Assembly (NCBI GenBank): GCA_028583405.1 | Contig: CM053244.1 | Coordinates: forward strand, 2,713,607-2,777,606 | Source: Pogonophryne albipinna | Lineage: Eukaryota; Chordata; Actinopteri; Perciformes; Artedidraconidae | Direction of reading: 5' to 3' | DNA length: 64,000 bases | In this document: positions 9,700 through 19,379 of the stretch, one piece after another | How positions within the stretch are numbered: the stretch's first letter is position 1 | How the letters are laid out: the number at the start of each line of letters is the position of its first letter | Notes under the pieces: model-generated | Told to the model about the DNA's origin: nothing | What the model saw: only the letters and a program-made list of their open reading frames with translations | Database searches by the model: none | Made by a program: the position numbers and the translations under genes

Positions 9700-9927
9700 A
9701 GCACATTTTGTTTAAACCCACCCATTTTTCATGTGAACAAAAGTATAGGAATATGTTACTGACAGGTGTTTTGTATTGCCCAGGTGTGTCCTGCTACATT
9801 GATTATTCAAACAATAAATAGCACTGCATGTACTCTCAGTTTTAGCTTTGGATTTTGCCTGTTTCAGTGTACAGCAAAAATAAAGCAATTGGCCTCGCTG
9901 TTCCAATAGTTTTGGAGGGGACTGTAT
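9700..9927. mobile_element. Tc1/mariner-type fragment, one end only
   Basis: The sequence ends in 'ccaatagttttggagggg' plus 'actgta', the inverted terminus of a well-known fish Tc1-like MITE family, preceded by its usual interior ('gattattcaaacaataaata'). No matching left terminus was found, so it is a truncated copy. Confidence 0.6.
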
Positions 9928-11111
9928 ATGAGAAACAGTACAACATCAATACAAACGGATGAAATGCAGGCTAATAATAATGATATTTACAGGTTATACT
10001 TCAAGAATGACTTGCACCCATGTTCATGATGGTCAGTGTCATGTACAATCCTAGAAGCATCTGATTGCACACTCAATAGTTGTTATGGGGTTTGCGTGAA
10101 TGAGTGATAGAAAGGGGGGATAGGAGGGGGATTTGTTCTTGTCCCCGTTCACTTTAGTGATGCCCACTCTGGTGACATTTGTAATTTGAATAAGTCATGA
10201 GTATGATCACACAGAGCACAGGTATCCAAACTAAAATAGGTTAAAATTAGAGCAGTAAATACAGATAGACATTAATAAGATAGAAAGTTAGGTAAAGTGA
10301 CAATAAGCTGTTAGATAAAACAGGAGGAGGAAAGCAACAATGCTTTAGTGGAATGTCTTCCCAAATATTTTGATTGGATTGTTATGAAATGTGTTATAGA
10401 CATGTAGCTTTTCCGCGTGAAGAGTTTCACTACTTTTTGTGATCCTCTGACTTCCATCAAGCATCATCACATCAAAATGACATGTTTAACACTGCAAAAC
10501 TATTCAGACTCCGTCGAAGCTCAGTGGTACTGTTTGCATAGTGCTAATTTGCGTATTTAAAAATGCATATTTGCTGAACTAAGATGGTGAACATGGTAAA
10601 CATTATGATGTAAACATCAACATGCTAACAGTCTTTGTGGGCCTGTAAGCATGCTGCGATTTGCATTTAGCTCAGAACAATGTGGTGCTGAATATAAAGC
10701 CATGATTAACAGCAATATTCACACTCTCAGACAGAGTATTTCTCAAAAGGTTAAACTGGTCCTTTTAAAGTATATTTCAGTTATGGTAATCTGTGAAAAC
10801 TAGCAAGAAGAGACCCCTTTCTGACATGAGAAAGGGTTTTAAAGTACAGTACATTGAACAAATCAATGCTTAATGTCAAAGTCAGATAACGACCTCCTGA
10901 AGTGTCCTCATCCAGATGTGGTACAGTTAGCCTTAGCTACCCCCTCAGCCAGTCAGTGTCACACTGAACAACCCTGATGGCTGAGCACTGCAGGAGATAA
11001 TGGACCTGTCGTGTTTTAATCCTCTTGTATCGGCCCAGCTCGTTTTGGAATAAAGAAAAGTACAGGCAGGTACTATCCACAACCTTGCCACATCAAATAA
11101 GAACAAGTCAA
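9928..11111. other. No gene; weak dispersed repeat at 10540-10700
   Basis: No coding frame. The part with 'aagatggtgaacatggtaaa' and repeated 'catgctaac'-type words resembles a fish dispersed repeat. Nothing else recognised. Confidence 0.45.
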
Positions 11112-11333
11112 GTTGAGACTAGGGCTGTCCCGAATACCATTTTTCGGGCTCCGGATATTCAGTAGTAATCAGCAGCAAACCGCTTCAACACGTGTATTTC
11201 GGTGTATTCACGGCATTCATTTTGTTATTCTACAGTATTGTTGTTTTATAGTTATTTGTTAATGTAACCCAATTTGTGTTCTTTGAAATTGAAAAGGATA
11301 TAGCATTGTGTTTGTTACTTTCGTTGCAGTTGT

Positions 11334-11510
11334 ATATGGTGGTGGTGGCGAAGTCGATAGGGACTTGGCTTGGCAACTGGAAGGTCACCAGTTCAAGTCC
11401 TGGCAAAAAATTCAAAATGGCAGCACACTGCTCCTAACACTAGGATGGGTCAAATGCAGAGAAACAATTTCCCCACGACGGATTAATAAAAGTCCTTTAT
11501 TATATGTCTT
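11334..11510 (+). mobile_element. tRNA-derived SINE
   Basis: A tRNA-like head has a degenerate A box ('ggcgaagtcgatagggac') and a B box-like 'agttcaagtcc', followed by a body with 'ggatgggtcaaatgcagag' and 'tttccccacgacgg' and a tail 'aataaaagtccttta'. It is absent from the homologous position of the hAT copy at 26850-27452, which supports insertion. The degenerate A box and SINE body argue against a functional tRNA gene. Confidence 0.8.
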
Positions 11511-11676
11511 AAGTGTAATTTGGCTTGGCTTCCTATTTATGGACATGCTTTTATTTTGAAGGAGAGTTAGCGCATTTGACAGGAAGTTGTTGTTGCATTG
11601 GAAACAACGTGACGGAGATTAACGGAGAAAAGTAATATCTATATATAAAGACGGAGAAAGTAAACGATAACGTTTA

Positions 11677-12589
11677 AGCCCCTGTCACACTGTCCCGAAA
11701 TTGACACCCGATGGACACACGATAAAGGAAATGTTCAAATTCGGCTGTGATCGTAGCAACATCGGGCCATTCGTGAGGGCATCTTAAGCCATCGTATGAC
11801 CGTCGGTGGAGTTTCTCAGGCTCCGGCAGCAACTTCGTGAGCGGCAACTTCGTAAGGCACTCGTGAGGGCATCTTGTCAAGTCGTGTCATCTTCGTGTTA
11901 TCATCGGTGCATTCGCCCTCACTCTGATCGGGGCGAATGCCGATGGTACCGATGATAACAAGATGCCCTCACGATGGCCTTACGAAGGGCAAAATTGACA
12001 CACGAATTCAACACGAAAATGAACCTTCGCAAGGTCCTTCGGCTATTTTTTGGCATGTCAAAGATTTTGCCACCGCTCACGAAGTTGCTGCCGGAGCCTG
12101 AGAAACTCCACCGGCGGTCATACGAAGGCTTAAGATGCTCTCACGAATAGCCCGATGTTGCTACGATCAGAGCCGAATTTGAACATTTCCTTTATCGTGT
12201 GTCCATCTGGTTGTTTTATTGCACAACAAAATCATGTAAACATATTATGTAAATAACCCAATTTGTGTTCTGTGAAACTGAAAAGGATATAATATATTTT
12301 TTTGAAGGCGAGTTGACAGGAAGTTGTTGTTGCTATGGAAACAACAACATGACGGAGAAAACGTAATATCGTCTACATATAAAGACGGAGAAAGTAAAGA
12401 ACAAAGTCTGAAAATATCAGTACAGTACTTTAACATAATTGTTTTTGTTACTTTCGTTGCAGTTGTATGTCTTAAATGTAATGTAAATGTTGCCTTCGTG
12501 TGTGGTTCGGGGCCATCTTCGTGCGAAATTCACAATTCCATATTCGTGTGTCCATCGGGTGTCAACTTCGGGACAGTGTGACAGGGGCT
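11677..12589. mobile_element. Harbinger-type foldback element, TSD TTA
   Basis: TIRs begin AGCCCCTGTCACACTGTCCC and end GGGACAGTGTGACAGGGGCT, with TTA on both sides (11674-11676, 12590-12592). The empty site in the hAT copy at 26850-27452 reads 'aacgtttagtgtt', confirming a 3-bp duplication. Inside, 11697-11845 is largely complementary to 12070-12212, giving a long foldback. The right part carries a segment (about 12245-12480) similar to the host hAT itself. PIF/Harbinger assignment rests on the TTA duplication. Confidence 0.85.
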
Positions 12590-12937
12590 TTAGTGTTAGC
12601 ACCCCCTGAAGAGGCACAAGCTCTTACGTTGATATTGGAGATTTCAATAAATTCAATTTGAAAAAAAAACGGGGAAAAAACAAACAAAACGAATATCCGA
12701 ATAACGAAATTGAGACCCGAATAGTACTCCAACGAACGAATATTCGGATATTCGGGTACAGCCCTAGTTGAGACAGGGGTGTTCTTTTTTTTCTGAATAC
12801 CAGGTTAGCACGGCCATGAAGACCGATCTCATTTCACTTTGAAGTGTGATGTCTCTGCCCTCCCAGAACTGGTCAGAAACGGTTGCTGCCAATGGTTTGT
12901 TTAACACACTGAATCTAATTCTGATAATGTATCTTAA

Positions 12938-13319
12938 AGGTGGGGTAGGTACGTTTGAGAAACCGGCTCGGGATACACTTTTTGTTATATTCCATGGAAT
13001 GCTCTTAACATCCCGATAGCAATGAATATCTTAAGAGCTTTGACAAAAAATCAATAAAAAAATTTCATCTGTGGAAGCCGTAGTACTGTAAAAAGCACGA
13101 CCAATCATTTTAGCCGGCCCGGCTAAAATAACTGGATGGCCTACCTGCCTGTCAGCCTTCCATCTGTGCACAAACTTATCTCGTGCCCTCATTGGTCATG
13201 TGCGCGTTCGTGTGTGTTGGAGGGAGGGCTCTGTAAGGAAGTGGCAGATTTTTTCCGGCTGTGTATTTTCAAATTCTAGCGCACTCAAGCTGGTTTCTCC
13301 AAAATTACCTACCCCACCT
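12938..13319. mobile_element. MITE with TTAA TSD
   Basis: Inverted ends 'aggtggggtaggta' and 'taccccacct', continued by 'gagaaacc' and 'ggtttctcc', with TTAA at 12934-12937 and 13320-13323. A common fish MITE type; the TTAA duplication fits Kolobok or piggyBac. Non-coding interior. Confidence 0.85.
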
Positions 13320-13323
13320 TTAA

Positions 13324-13780
13324 GACTCCAAAGATTGACTAATTGAAAGGACATTATGATAGCATGTACATGTGTATAGAAATTGCAGGTCTGCATTTAA
13401 TTACTGCAGGCTATGTTGTTCCATGGTTATTCAAGAAAAGGCAACAAGCCCTCCTGGGAAAAGTAATGATTATTTTAGTATTCTGTTTGTCTCCAACTTG
13501 TAGCAAGCTGCTTTGAAGAATGCCCACGCTCAGAGTGGATCGGTCCATCCATCTCAGTCAAGAGGAAATGGATCACATCTGCTGCAGGAGAGAGAATGTA
13601 ATAGTTTACCAAAGAATGCTGCAATTATTTATACATTTATATGTTTAGGTTTATATATGTGACTTTTCCAGCAGTCTATGACTTATAGAAAGAAGCTACA
13701 GTCCCCCAATCATCCGTTCCTTAGTTGTCAAACTGTGTCTTTTTAAAAACTGTGCTTGTTAGCTTGATGAACGTCAGAAT
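13324..13780. other. No gene recognised
   Basis: No coding frame or terminal repeats found in this stretch between the TTAA MITE and the LINE tail. Confidence 0.4.
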
Positions 13781-14095
13781 CAAAATTCAGAATTCCTTTA
13801 TTTGTCCCGCAGTGGGGACATTTACGGGATTACAACAGCAAGAGTATAGTGCGGAATAATTAAAAAGAGTAGACTTACATATACAATTCAAAACTAGGCA
13901 CATGTTATTAATAATAAAAACACAATAAGTAAAACAAACAACAAATAACAGATAAGTACACCATGGTAAAAAAAAAAAAGTAGCAGTATATTTAAAAATA
14001 ATCACCATATCAAAATATAGAAGTAGCTGGTAATGTTTACGGATGAAACATGATTGCACGAGGGTATATTGCACACAGTTTTATATATATAATCT
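13781..14095 (-). mobile_element. LINE 3' tail, 5'-truncated
   Basis: 'attcctttatttgtcccgca' plus 'gtggggacatttac' is the reverse complement of a LINE 3' end frequent in fish. A related but more diverged piece occurs at 33891-33930. No reverse transcriptase frame remains. Confidence 0.55.
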
Positions 14096-14286
14096 ATTAA
14101 CTAATAGTAATGTGTGTGTTATCAAGTTATAACTTGATGGAAAACGATTTCCAGGAGAACATGGACTCCTACACTTGATGAACTGACTTTAGTTCATGTA
14201 TGAACATGTGGAAGTAAGAAGTGGTGTCTTAGTCTTAAGTTTTGTTGTTGTGTGTGTGTGGGGGTCTACCAGGGGCCGTGGTGGTT

Positions 14287-14288
<2 letters not shown>

Positions 14289-14345
<57 letters not shown>
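14289..14345. repeat. (TC)n microsatellite, 57 bp
   Basis: Pure TC dinucleotide run. In minus orientation it directly follows a LINE tail (14346-14440), so it is probably the tail-derived microsatellite of that element. Confidence 0.95.
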
Positions 14346-14347
<2 letters not shown>

Positions 14348-14440
14348 TCAAAAGCTTTATTAGCATGACCATATTTACATACAGTATTGCCAAAGCTATG
14401 TATAGTTGTAACATCTATACAAAAATACATACAAATAAAC
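14346..14440 (-). mobile_element. LINE 3' end with microsatellite tail
   Basis: 'aaaagctttattagcatgac' and 'acagtattgccaaagc' form the antisense 3' terminus of a fish LINE family. It may be the 3' end of the same minus-strand element whose ORF1 remains at 14995-16130, with the middle lost and a Tc1 piece between. This link is inference. Confidence 0.5.
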
Positions 14441-14558
14441 AAATGAACAGTTATAAACAAACTGCTAAGAACATGTTTTGTATTTTTTGTTTTACAAGGA
14501 ATACAGATTCATTTTATTCATATAATGCATTCATACAAAATAGAATATGATATATATA

Positions 14559-14994
14559 CACTGAACAAAAATATAAATGCAACACTTTTGTTTTTGCTCC
14601 CATTTTTCATGAGATGAACTCAAAAATCTAAAACATTTTCTATATACACAAAATAACCATTTCTCTCAAATATTGTTCACAAATCTGAAAAAATCTGTGA
14701 TAGTGAGCACTTCTCCTTTGCCGAGATAATCCATCCCACCTCACAGGTGTGGCATATCAAGATGCTGATTAGACAGCATGATTATTGCACAGGTGTGCCT
14801 TAGGCTGGCCACAATAAAAGGCCACTCTGAAACGTGCAGTTTTGCTTTACTGGGGGGGTCTGGGGGGGTCCGAAAACCAGTCAGTATCTGGTGTGAGGGG
14901 TAGGGTTAGGGTAATGTTGTGAATCGAGTGGCCTGTGTTCGTCGTCCATAACATACGCCTGCCCATACCATAACCCCACCACCACCATGGCAAA
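14559..14994 (-). mobile_element. Rearranged Tc1-like transposon end
   Basis: Starts with 'cactgaacaaaaatataaat', a Tc1-like TIR family common in fish, and contains its subterminal blocks and the antisense 3' end of the transposase gene. Only about 60 bp of the catalytic region is left; its sense frame gives GGGVMVWAGVCYGRR. Next to this lies 'gtaatgttgtgaatcgagtg' in the opposite orientation to where it belongs, after a short 'tagggttagggtaa' filler (14901-14914). The other TIR is missing. Confidence 0.8.
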
Positions 14995-15390
14995 GACTTT
15001 TACAATGTCCTTACGGAGGTGAACGTGGTCATGGAGGCTGTGAATGCTGAGGGTGGGGTGATGTGCCAGGTGGACATTGGGCATTACAGCACATCCTCTG
15101 GAGATTTCCGAATTGATCCTATGGATAGTGAGAGGGTGGAAATCTCTTCTGGGCAGGATTGTGGAGACAGTTATTTTAGAGTTTGGGAAACTCTGCGTAG
15201 CCTTTAGCGCCACTCTCGTCACAGATTCAGCTACTCTCTCTTGCTCTATACAAAGGTTATTAGTTCCTGTGTGCACAATGATGTGGCTTGGTTCTCCCAG
15301 TTTGGCCTTTGTGAGAACATCAAGTGCATTATCTGTTCTTGGGCACCATATTTTTTTTAACCTTTTGTCCGGGAAAGAGTTGTTCTTCAT
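14995..15390 (-). pseudogene. SGNH-hydrolase-like ORF1 piece of a non-LTR element
   Basis: The minus frame encodes 'IIVHTGTNNL', the GTND-type block III of SGNH/GDSL hydrolases. It continues with 'FPNSKITVSTILPRRDFHP', then 'MPNVHLAHHPTLSIHSLHD' and 'HVHL', which match the order of blocks seen in ORF1 esterase domains of some LINEs. The frame runs on into the Tc1 remnant, creating a chimeric ORF to 14881 whose last 35 residues are out of frame with transposase and meaningless. Upstream coding (15391-15640) is interrupted by stops. ORF1 proteins bind RNA and help retrotransposition; this copy is dead. Confidence 0.65.
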
Positions 15391-15639
15391 CTAAGAATTT
15401 TCTATTTGAGTCAATAAGAATTATTACTTCAGCATCATTCGCTTCTGTTTCGGTTGTTATTTTTGATTGTGGAAGGAGGAATATTGTCTAGCTGGTAGCT
15501 GGTAGATGGTTGTGGCTCTTGCTGTGGCGCTGGGCCATTAGTGAATGGTTTCAATGTGGGGTTTGGTGAGGTTTTACTGGATGATGGTTGCTGGAGAAGA
15601 AGGCTGCTGGTTGAAGGTCTTGGCTCAGTGAGTTGTGTG

Positions 15640-16130
15640 TTACTCGTGGCAGGTTGGGGTCGCTGCAGTGCTGTGGCTATGAGGCTCTGGAGCTGCTCTT
15701 TCAGGCTCAGTGGTTTGATGTTTGAGGTGCAACTCCTCTTTTACTGCTGTTATTTCTTTCTTTAGAATGTCCCTGTCCTCCTGTAGGACAGTCACTTCTC
15801 CTCTTAGTTGTTGTATTGACGTTTTTAATTCTTTCTTTAACTGGCAGAGTTCATCCTTAATCTGCTGAAATGATTCACTGGATGGTGAGTGAGAACGTTT
15901 TTCTCTCATCTCCACTATCTCTACCTCCTGTAGAGATAGACTCTCTCTGAGAAGGGTCATTGTTCCCTGCAGATTGTCTTCGGGCTGCAGCTCCTGCTCC
16001 TCTCTGGGAAGGGTCACTGTTCCCTGCAGCTTGTCTTCATGCTGCAGCTCCTGCTCCTCTCTGAGAAGGGTCATTGTTCCCTGCAGCTTGTCTTCAGGCT
16101 GCTGCAGTCTCTCTGAGACCTGGGTACATA
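15640..16130 (-). pseudogene. Coiled-coil N-terminal part of the same ORF1-like protein
   Basis: The minus frame encodes about 160 residues rich in Glu, Leu, Gln and Lys, with three repeats of 'EDKLQGTMTLLREEQELQ' type (about 20 residues each) followed by a long heptad coiled coil ('LKKELKTSIQQLRGEVTVL'). A coiled coil ahead of an SGNH domain is the usual layout of such ORF1 proteins. The first 14 codons of the open frame (16173-16132) belong to another repeat and are not part of the protein. Stops between 15391 and 15640 separate it from the SGNH part. Confidence 0.6.
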
Positions 16131-17077
16131 GACTGTATATATAAATGGACGTAGTGTCCGTGACGTCACCCATAGGATTCTGCAGAGTTGCCGAGAAGCC
16201 CTTAGTAGGCGGAGTCGGCCACTAACGTCTCGACTGTGACGTCAGAGTCTAATCCCGCCTGCTCCAAATAAGGGCAAAGAGGCGGAGCCGAGGAGGGACC
16301 TGCTGCCTCCGAACTGGAAGTAAACAGAGCTAGCTCAGGCTAAGAAGCTAAGCTAACATGAAATACATGCATACCAAGTTACTGCTAACAGTGTAGTTCC
16401 CCTATATAAACGTTACATTCATAATCAAATGAGACAATCTGCAAGAGAATTAGCTATATTTTGTTATTCTTAATTCACACATTAAGAAAAGACGGATTCC
16501 ACCGCCCGGACCTAACGGAGCCGCAGTGGACTAGCTCCGGGACGCCGGCTGGAGCTAGCCCCCTGCGGCTCCGTTAGCTCCAGCGGCCACCACTGGGATA
16601 ATTGGGTCCCCTATTAACATTTGCTCCCGTTTAGCATTATGGGCGTCATAGCCATAGACTATAAAAGTCTTACCCAAGGCTGAATCATAAACTAAAATGT
16701 ATATGTATGTATAAAGGGTTACGTCCTTAGCTGGCTAATAAGTAGCAAGCTAAGCTACCAAGCACACAAACACCTGCGAACGGGGTTAACATGTATAATA
16801 TTATCATTTTAGACTTCTTGGAAGTTCTGTTAGTACATTCAAGCGCACAGCACAACATTTTAATTGTCTGGTATTTGTAACAATATTCCCTAAAAGGCAC
16901 AATCACCACGAACACGGCTAAAGGGTCAAGTACAGTAACTACAACTAACTGTTGTAGCCTCTATGGTTGTAGCCTAGCAGAGTGGACAAGTTGCTGTTAG
17001 CTGACAGTGAGGAATGTACGTGTCCATCAAAGTGACCACGCCCTAATTTATGCAAAAGCTTTAAGGCTTAATATTAA
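16131..17077. repeat. Non-coding dispersed repeat with GC-rich hairpin
   Basis: Begins at 'agactgtatatataaatgga' and 'gtgtccgtgacgtcacccat', blocks of a repeat found widely in fish. At about 16507-16580, 'taacggagccgcag' is exactly complementary to 'ctgcggctccgtta'. 'ccatagactataaaagtc' near 16650 may be a degenerate inverted partner of the left end. No coding frame. Confidence 0.5.
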
Positions 17078-17368
17078 TTAAACAGATGAGTTGAGAAAAC
17101 ATTCACCCCCCACACAGTAGTCAGTAGTCTTTTTGTGGTCTTTATAGTGGGAACAAATTGCTTTATGCCAGGATTCAGTGTTGTCGGTATACAGCAGGAG
17201 GTTACAGATTACTATCTTGTCTCCTTGGTGGCTGTAGTCGGCTGTTAATGTCTCTGGGTTATCTCTTAGAAGTTTAAGTTTGAAAGCTTTCTTTGCCTGT
17301 GCGCTTTTGACCTCCTTTGGGTATTCAAGTGCAAGGGGGAGGGGCTTCCCGACTGTTGCATCAGCCAT
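17078..17368 (-). CDS. ORF of 96 aa, unknown, possible first exon
   Basis: I do not recognise it. The minus frame starts MADATVGKPLPLALEYPKEV and stays open for 96 codons with a balanced, protein-like composition (Lys-rich first half, then 'DYSHQGDKIVICNLLLYTD'). Near the 3' end 'ggggtgaatg' could be a weak splice donor, so it may be a first coding exon. It lies between LINE debris and a non-coding stretch. It could be an exon of a transposon gene or of a decayed host gene. Confidence 0.4.
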   Translation of the reverse strand: MADATVGKPLPLALEYPKEVKSAQAKKAFKLKLLRDNPETLTADYSHQGDKIVICNLLLYTDNTESWHKAICSHYKDHKKTTDYCVGGECFLNSSV

Positions 17369-17840
17369 GGTGCTCTTCTTTGTTGTTGCTTAGCACGCTA
17401 GTTAGCAGATAGCAAATTTGTGCGCAATTCCTTTGTATCGGTTAGTATAAATGTCCCTATTCCATCAGATAAAAGGCAAATATTATTTTCAATCTTCTGT
17501 CTTTTGATGAATACTCTGTAGTTCTTATTTTAATTTTTCAAGTAGTTGTTGGCTCCCTACCTGCCTGGTTAACTGTGTTAGCTTGACCTAGCTTGTCGCT
17601 TATTCTTCTTTGTTTTCTTGTAGGTTGTTTTCCAAACTCTTGTTTTCGTTGGTTATCCTCTGCAATGTCTTTTCCTTGAAGTTATTATTTCATATTTGTG
17701 GGTTTATCTCATTTTAAAACTGCTCATTTTTGTATATCTCTTTAAGAGCTTAAGATTGCCGTGTCATTGCCATCTCTCTCTCTCTCCTGCAAACACACAG
17801 CAGAGACCTGCAAACACACAGGTCTCTGTGTGTTTGCTGA
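17369..17840. other. No gene recognised
   Basis: AT-rich non-coding sequence. A small inverted repeat 'agacctgcaaacacacag' / 'ctgtgtgtttgc' is present at about 17800-17840. Confidence 0.4.
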
Positions 17841-17859
17841 CTCTTGATCTGATGCTGTC

Positions 17860-18030
17860 CAGGTGTTCGATCAGATCCAGAACCTTTTATCATCCGAGCC
17901 GTCGTCCTGCCGCTGACTCAGCTGCTGGTGACCATCGGACTTTACTTCTACTGCAAGGTCTCTCTCTCTCTGTGAGACACCGCGCAGCAGCCTGTCGCTG
18001 AAGGAGCTGCACAGTGCGGGTGTCGTGGAG
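17860..18030 (+). pseudogene. Possible exon remnant with a membrane segment
   Basis: After 'gatgctgtccag', one frame reads 'DPEPFIIRAVVLPLTQLLV' and then 'TIGLYFYCK', a plausible transmembrane helix. A CT-rich interruption follows, and then 'SLSLKELHSAGVVE' is legible in another frame. This looks like a piece of a membrane-protein gene interrupted by the LINE tail at about 18030. I cannot name the gene, and the reading could be fortuitous. Confidence 0.2.
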
Positions 18031-18323
18031 GGTTCAAGGTTCAATGCTTTTATTTGTCATACGTTAATAGCTACAGTGTAGTTATGTCGATGAAAATCTT
18101 AGGTCCCAGGCTCCTCCAACAGTGCAACACAATAAAACTGAAAAGATAGTGCAAGTAAATACAAAACAAATTAGTGAAATAGTGCAATAAGAGTCGAAAT
18201 ATAAGCGATTGAATATGATATATTAGATCAATAATTTCTAAGTTGCAGCCAGATTAATGTTTATGGATGTTCATTACAGAGTTCAGGTGTTTAACAGTCT
18301 TATGGCCTGTGAGTCTGGTGGTT
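18030..18323 (-). mobile_element. 3' untranslated end of the LINE at 18324-19365
   Basis: 'ttcaaggttcaatgctttta' followed by 'tacagtgtagttatg' is the antisense 3' end of a fish LINE family. It follows the RT C-terminal frame in the right order and strand. A more diverged copy of the same tail lies at 28829-28960. Confidence 0.6.
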
Positions 18324-19365
18324 TTAGTCCTGACAACAGCAGACAGAACAGTTTGTGGCTGGGGTGCTGGGCTCCGTCCTGGTGATGTGCTGTGCAGCTT
18401 TCACCAACCTCTGTAAAGCCTTACGGCTGAGGGCGGTGCAGCTGCTGTACCAGGCTGTGATGCAGCCAGTCAGGATACTCTCTATGGTGCACCTGTAGAA
18501 GGTCAGGATCCTCTCTATAGTGCACCTGTAGAAGGTCAGGATCCTCTCTATGGTGCACCTGTAGAAGTTCAGGATGCTCTCTATGGTGCACCTGTAGAAG
18601 TTCAGGATACTCTCTATGGTGCACCTGTAGAAGGTCAGGATGCTCTCTATGGTGCAACTGTAGAAGGTCAGGATCCTCTCTATGGTGCACCTGTAGAAGT
18701 TCAGGATGCTCTCTATCGTGCACCTGTAGAAGTTCAGGATGCTCTCTATGGCGCACCTGTAGAAGTTCAGGATCCTCTCTATGGTGCACCTGTAGAAGTT
18801 CAGGATGCTCTCTATGGTGCACCTGTAGAAGTTCAGGATGCTCTCTATGGTGCACCTGTAGAAGGTCAGCATCCTCTCTATGGTGCACCTGTAGAAGGTC
18901 AGGATCCTCTCTATTGTGCACCTGTAGAAGTTCAGGATGCTCTCTATGGTGCACCTGTAGAAGTTCAGGATCCTCTCTATGGTGCACCTGTAGAAGTGGC
19001 AGAGTATCCTGGAGTCCACGTTGAACCTCCTCAGCCTGCGGAGGAAGAAGAGCTGCTGTCGAGCTGTTTTGGTGATGGTGTTAGTGTGATGAGTCCATGT
19101 CAGGTCCTCAGTAATATGGACACCGAGGAACCTGAAGCCGCTGACTCTCTCCACCGTAGTCCCATTGATGGCGATGGGGGCGTGTCCCTCTCTCTGCTGC
19201 TTCCTGTAATCCACAATCAGCTCCTTTGTTTAGCTGATGTTGAGATGGAGGTTGTTATCCTGGCACCAAGATGTCAGGTTTTCAACCTCCTCTCTGTACG
19301 CCGTCTCGTCGCCGTCAGTGATCAGGCCGATGACGGTCGTGGCGCCGGTGGGGGCTATGGGGCTT
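18324..19365 (-). pseudogene. LINE reverse-transcriptase C-terminal half with internal repeat expansion
   Basis: The minus frame carries the post-catalytic part of a CR1/L2-type reverse transcriptase: 'TTVIGLITDGDE', 'NLTSWCQDNNLHLN', a TAA interrupting the 'K-T-K-E' stretch near 19215, then 'ERVSGFRFLGVHITEDLTW' and 'FFLRRLRRFNVDSRILCHF'. There the 11-residue segment FYRCTIESILT, present once in the family as I recall it, is repeated 16 times in frame. Normal sequence then resumes ('GCITAWYSS', 'RKALQRLVKAAQHITRTE'). The catalytic YADD region is missing at the left end. The stop and truncation make it a pseudogene. Confidence 0.85.
18468..18995. repeat. In-frame minisatellite, 16 x 33 bp
   Basis: Exactly 528 bp made of 16 units of 33 bp without a length change. 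Units differ at a few positions (Ser/Arg, Asn/Thr and rare Met, Ala or Ser variants in the minus frame). It amplifies one 11-codon segment of a LINE reverse transcriptase. Because 33 is a multiple of 3, the frame stays open, and a second minus-strand frame is also open across the array. Confidence 0.95.
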
Positions 19366-19379
19366 AACAGGTTAAAGGG

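Larger units (their letters stand above)
11120..12766. mobile_element. hAT element, TSD GTTGAGAC, with nested insertions
   Basis: Left end TAGGGCTGTCCCGAATACC and right end GGGTACAGCCCTA form the TIRs, and GTTGAGAC flanks both sides (11112-11119 and 12767-12774). A shorter copy of the same family in the opposite orientation lies at 26850-27452; comparison shows that this copy has gained a SINE (about 11334-11510) and a Harbinger-type foldback element (11677-12589). No transposase is encoded. Confidence 0.93.

Noticed and set aside
11334..11410. Functional tRNA gene
   Set aside because: The A box is degenerate, and the sequence continues into a SINE body and tail and is absent from the homologous hAT copy.
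14242..14550. 102-codon ORF with a Leu/Ser run
   Set aside because: The run is a (TC)n microsatellite and the rest is an antisense LINE tail.
14901..14914. Interstitial telomere
   Set aside because: Only two TTAGGG units; treated as filler at a rearrangement junction.
18421..18987. 188-codon His/Glu-rich ORF across the minisatellite
   Set aside because: Alternative frame of the 33-bp repeat; the reverse transcriptase frame explains the sequence.
18468..18995. CRISPR-like array of 33-bp repeats
   Set aside because: The repeats are directly tandem without spacers, and the sequence is a LINE coding segment in an animal genome.
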